Source: Thiotrichales bacterium (lineage in GTDB: Bacteria > Pseudomonadota > Gammaproteobacteria > J044). Taken from it: a stretch of DNA of 9,695 nucleotides. The stretch lies in assembly GCA_024762895.1 (NCBI GenBank), contig JANTGN010000091.1, forward strand, positions 1-9,695, written 5' to 3'. Positions 7,354 through 9,695 of the stretch are shown here, piece after piece. Position numbers and translations under genes: made by a program. Numbering within the stretch: position 1 is the stretch's first letter; every line of letters starts with the position of its first letter. The notes below the pieces were generated by a model. The model saw nothing but the letters and a program-made list of their open reading frames with translations, searched no databases and was not told the origin of the DNA.

Positions 7354-8396
7354 TGACTGAATCCAGCCCAATACGTATGAGCATCAGGGAGATTGCTGAG
7401 CGTATAGAGGCAGAGGTTATTGGTGATGAAAGTCTCGAGATCACCCATACTGCGGCTATGGACGATGCCGGTCCCGGCAGTCTCACTTATCTAAAGGAAA
7501 AGTCCTATCAGAAGTATCTGCCGGACACTCAGGCCACCGCGGTACTCCTGAAAAAGGAACTGAGCGAACAGTGCCCCGTAACGGCCCTGGTGGTTGATGA
7601 TCCCTATGTGGCCTATGCTCGTGTGTCGCAATTATTTTATCCCTTGAAAGAGGTGAGCCCGGGTTTACATGAGTCCGCAGTCATTAGCGCCGAGGCGCAG
7701 ATCTCGAAGACTGCCCAGGTAGGGCCGCGGGCCGTTATCGAAGCGGGGGTGATAATTGGTGCGCATTGTTATATAGGCCCTGGCTGTATCCTTCAGGCGG
7801 GTAGCCGTATCGGCGACGGTACGCGGCTAATGGCCAATGTCAGTATCGGTGCGGGCTGTGTGCTCGGCCAGAGAGGCCTGATTCATCCGGGAGTGGTCAT
7901 CGGCGCCGACGGCTTTGGATTTGCCAATGATCAGGGCCACTGGGTAAAAATACCCCAGATAGGTAAGGTCGTTATTGGTGATGATGTGGAGATAGGCGCG
8001 AATACCTGCATCGATTGTGGTGCCGTTCACGATACACAAATAGGCAATGGGGTAAAAATCGACAACCTGGTTCAAATTGGTCACAATGTCGTCATTGGCG
8101 ATCATTCGATTATCGTCGCAACAGCAGCTATTGGCGGCAGTAGTATTATAGGAGGCCACTGTGCTATTGCAGGGGGCACGGGGCTGGCTGGCCATTTGGA
8201 ACTATGCGATGGTGTGACTGTTACCGGTATGAGTATGGTGTCGCATTCAATACACAGTCCGGGTATTTACTCATCCGGAATTTCAGTCCAGGAAACCCGG
8301 CAATGGAGAAGAAATCATGCCCGGTTACATAAACTGGATAAAATAATTAAAGAGCTAAAGGACGAACTCAGGTCCTTGAAGAGCGAAAGTGAATAA
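7353..8396 (+). CDS. lpxD: UDP-3-O-(3-hydroxyacyl)glucosamine N-acyltransferase
   Basis: LpxD adds the second 3-hydroxyacyl chain, from ACP, to the amine of UDP-3-O-acyl-glucosamine, the third step of lipid A synthesis. The protein has 347 residues (E. coli 341). An N-terminal uridine-binding domain covers roughly residues 8-105. A left-handed beta helix of [LIV]Gxxxx hexapeptide repeats covers about 106-320, and a lysine/glutamate-rich helix closes the trimer at the C-terminus. GADGFGFANDQGHWVKIPQIG is the family core motif, and QIGHNVVIG carries catalytic His244 (E. coli His239). AGHLEL and TGMSMV follow, with Met295 at the position of E. coli Met290. One oddity: the usual IDRG reads IDCG (Cys222). 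ATG 7353 overlaps the bamA stop and has GGGAG ten bases upstream; ATG 7377 is the alternative. Confidence 0.96.
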   Translation: MTESSPIRMSIREIAERIEAEVIGDESLEITHTAAMDDAGPGSLTYLKEKSYQKYLPDTQATAVLLKKELSEQCPVTALVVDDPYVAYARVSQLFYPLKEVSPGLHESAVISAEAQISKTAQVGPRAVIEAGVIIGAHCYIGPGCILQAGSRIGDGTRLMANVSIGAGCVLGQRGLIHPGVVIGADGFGFANDQGHWVKIPQIGKVVIGDDVEIGANTCIDCGAVHDTQIGNGVKIDNLVQIGHNVVIGDHSIIVATAAIGGSSIIGGHCAIAGGTGLAGHLELCDGVTVTGMSMVSHSIHSPGIYSSGISVQETRQWRRNHARLHKLDKIIKELKDELRSLKSESE

Positions 8397-8400
8397 GGGG
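8395..8400 (+). promoter_or_regulatory. Ribosome binding site of fabZ
   Basis: AAGGGG overlaps the lpxD stop codon and ends 8 bases before TTG 8409. It supports the TTG start, which keeps the conserved N-terminal helix; the next in-frame ATG (8436) would remove it. Confidence 0.7.
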
Positions 8401-8408
8401 TTAGACTT

Positions 8409-8873
8409 TTGGATACGATTGACATTCATGACATTATGCGGATATTGCCTCACCGTTATCCCTTTCTGCTCATAGACCGAGTCACCGACTTTACTCCCGG
8501 GGAAGAAATTGTCGGCTATAAGAATGTTACCTTCAACGAACCTTTCTTCCTGGGGCATTTTCCTGGCCTGCCGGTCATGCCGGGTGTGCTGATCCTTGAG
8601 GCCCTGGCCCAGTCCACGGGGCTACTGGCCTTTAAGACACGTGAAGCGGAACAGGGCATTGAAGAACGTCCAAAAGATGAAGTGTATCTGTTCGTTTCCA
8701 TCGATAATGTACGCTTTCGTCGGCAGGTCGAACCTGGAGACCAGCTGATGCTTCATGCCAAGCTGCTCAAGCGCAAACGGGGCATGTGGAAGTTTGACTG
8801 CGTGGCCAAGGTCGATGGAGAGGTGGCAGCGCAGGCCGAAATCATGTGTGCAGCGAGAGAGATTACTCATTGA
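8409..8873 (+). CDS. fabZ: 3-hydroxyacyl-ACP dehydratase FabZ
   Basis: FabZ dehydrates 3-hydroxyacyl-ACP to trans-2-enoyl-ACP in fatty acid elongation. It competes with LpxA and LpxD for hydroxyacyl-ACP, which explains its place between them. From TTG 8409 it has 154 residues (E. coli 151) and is a single hot-dog domain. LPHRYPFLLIDRV at 13-25 is the usual N-terminal motif. NEPFFLGHFPGLPVMPGVLILEA contains the catalytic pair His50 and Glu64. The C-terminal strands (RRQVEPGDQL, MWKFDCVAKVDG, AEIMCA) resemble the Pseudomonas-type enzyme as I remember it. A slightly longer segment, EAEQGIEERPKDE, sits between the central helix and the next strand compared with E. coli. It lies 12 bases after lpxD, and its TGA overlaps the proposed TTG start of lpxA. 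Confidence 0.96.
   Translation: MDTIDIHDIMRILPHRYPFLLIDRVTDFTPGEEIVGYKNVTFNEPFFLGHFPGLPVMPGVLILEALAQSTGLLAFKTREAEQGIEERPKDEVYLFVSIDNVRFRRQVEPGDQLMLHAKLLKRKRGMWKFDCVAKVDGEVAAQAEIMCAAREITH
8855..8861 (+). promoter_or_regulatory. Ribosome binding site of lpxA inside fabZ
   Basis: GAGAGAG ends 8 bases before TTG 8870. It favours that start over the in-frame GTG at 8846, which lies upstream of this site. Confidence 0.5.
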
Positions 8874-9637
8874 TACATCCCACCGCTATTATCGATGAGG
8901 CAGTGCGTGATACGCTGCCCGATGATATTAGTATTGGTGCTTATGCCATTATAGAGGCCGATGTCAGCATAGGCCCGGGGTGCAGCATAGGTCACCATGC
9001 GGTTATTAAAGGGCCCACTCGCATTGGTGCGGAAAACCGAATTTTCCAGTTTGCCTCGATCGGTGAAGAACCCCAGGATCTGAAATTCCATGGAGAACCA
9101 ACTCAGTTGATCATTGGTGATCGTAATACCTTTCGTGAATTTACGACTATCAATAGGGGTACGGTCTCCGGTATTGGCAGGACCGAGATAGGTAATGACA
9201 ACCTGTTTATGGCCTATGTGCATATCGCACATGACTGCATCGTGGGCAATCATGTCATCTTTTCCAATTCAGCCTCCCTGGCAGGTCATGTAGAGGTCAG
9301 GGATCATGTTATCCTCAGTGGCTTCACCCTTGTGCACCAGTTCTGTAATGTCGGAGAACATGCCTTTACCGGCATGGGTACGGCGCTGAATCGTGATCTG
9401 CCGCCTTATGTGATGGCATCGGGGAATTATGCCAGGCCCATCGGTATCAACAAGGAAGGCCTTAAGCGTAGAGGTTTTAGTCCTGAAGTCATTCAGGCCC
9501 TGCACAAGGTCTTTCGTCTGACGATCAAATCTAAGAAAAAGAACGAGGATGAAATTGAGAAACTGGTCAGTCAGTACCCTGAGGTGGCCCGGTTCAAGGA
9601 GTTCGTCGATAGCAGCCAGCGTGGCGTCACTCGCTGA
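8870..9637 (+). CDS. lpxA: UDP-N-acetylglucosamine acyltransferase
   Basis: LpxA transfers a 3-hydroxyacyl chain from ACP to the 3-OH of UDP-GlcNAc, the first step of lipid A synthesis. From TTG 8870 it has 255 residues (E. coli 262) and begins MIHPTAII like many family members. Residues 1 to about 185 form a hexapeptide-repeat left-handed beta helix, followed by an alpha-helical C-terminal domain starting near GINKEGLKRRGF. Conserved residues include catalytic His121 in HIAHDC (E. coli His125), His140 in LAGHV and His156 in VHQFC. The hydrocarbon-ruler residue, Gly173 in E. coli, is Met169 here (GEHAFTGMGTA), suggesting a short acyl chain near C10. The TTG overlaps the fabZ stop. GTG 8846 would add eight residues that match no family pattern. 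lpxB does not follow directly. Confidence 0.96.
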   Translation: MIHPTAIIDEAVRDTLPDDISIGAYAIIEADVSIGPGCSIGHHAVIKGPTRIGAENRIFQFASIGEEPQDLKFHGEPTQLIIGDRNTFREFTTINRGTVSGIGRTEIGNDNLFMAYVHIAHDCIVGNHVIFSNSASLAGHVEVRDHVILSGFTLVHQFCNVGEHAFTGMGTALNRDLPPYVMASGNYARPIGINKEGLKRRGFSPEVIQALHKVFRLTIKSKKKNEDEIEKLVSQYPEVARFKEFVDSSQRGVTR

Positions 9638-9695
9638 TTATTCGTCCATCCAGCATCTCATCTGCCACAGCGGCAACATTTTCCGCTCCACCCCC
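9627..9695 (-). CDS. Possible 3' end of a convergent gene, unidentified
   Basis: Reading the minus strand from the window edge, one frame is open for 22 codons and ends in TGA at 9629-9627. The visible residues are GGGAENVAAVADEMLDGRII then SE, an amphipathic, helix-like tail of the kind that often ends a globular protein. It would overlap the lpxA 3' end by 11 bases, tail to tail. I cannot assign a family from 22 residues. The two other minus frames stop within this stretch, and the + strand has no ATG, GTG or TTG after the lpxA stop, which slightly favours this reading. An open frame of this size can also arise by chance. Confidence 0.35.
   Translation of the reverse strand, partial: GGGAENVAAVADEMLDGRIISE

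Noticed and set aside
7680..8260. Short repeating IG-containing units in lpxD (and again in lpxA)
   Set aside because: These are the protein hexapeptide repeats of the left-handed beta helix, not DNA repeats or a CRISPR array.
8648..8675. Sigma-E-like promoter (GGAAC ... TCCAA) inside fabZ
   Set aside because: The -35 lacks the TT of GGAACTT and the spacer is about two bases too short; likely chance.
8846..8869. GTG 8846 as the start of lpxA
   Set aside because: Adds eight residues unlike the family N-terminus; TTG 8870 gives MIHPTAII and has a better placed purine-rich site.
9638..9695. Terminator after lpxA
   Set aside because: The only inverted repeat seen (GCC/GGC around 9664) is three base pairs with no T-run.

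Overview
This window is a stretch of conserved gammaproteobacterial housekeeping DNA: the pyrH-frr-uppS-cdsA-dxr-rseP-bamA-lpxD-fabZ-lpxA cluster, all on the + strand. Gene order and protein sequences point to Gammaproteobacteria. FabZ and LpxA look more Pseudomonas-like than enterobacterial at several positions, but the genus cannot be named from this sequence. Base composition looks balanced and even throughout. I see no insertion sequence, phage, CRISPR, tRNA or rRNA.

Layout: bases 1-336 hold the 3' half of pyrH (UMP kinase), then frr (ribosome recycling factor). Next come uppS (undecaprenyl-PP synthase), cdsA (CDP-diglyceride synthase), dxr (MEP-pathway reductoisomerase), rseP (site-2 protease), bamA (outer-membrane protein insertase), lpxD, fabZ and lpxA (lipid A and fatty acid steps). 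Junctions are very tight: gaps are 0-21 bases, and five of the nine junctions overlap (TAATG, TGATG, TTGA or longer). No gene-free stretch exceeds about 60 bases. The arrangement implies one long polycistronic, translationally coupled unit. Dxr supplies the isoprenoid precursors from which UppS makes the lipid carrier. CdsA feeds phospholipid synthesis. RseP and BamA handle envelope stress and outer-membrane protein assembly. LpxA and LpxD acylate the lipid A precursor using hydroxyacyl-ACP, while FabZ draws on the same pool.

I found no undescribed system; the content is a textbook cluster. The details that deserve a second look are these. skp is missing between bamA and lpxD. LpxA has Met at the hydrocarbon-ruler position (residue 169), as in the C10-specific Pseudomonas enzyme. 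No lpxB start follows lpxA; instead an open frame reads in from the opposite strand. fabZ and lpxA both appear to start with TTG. LpxD has Cys in place of the usual Arg in its IDRG motif.
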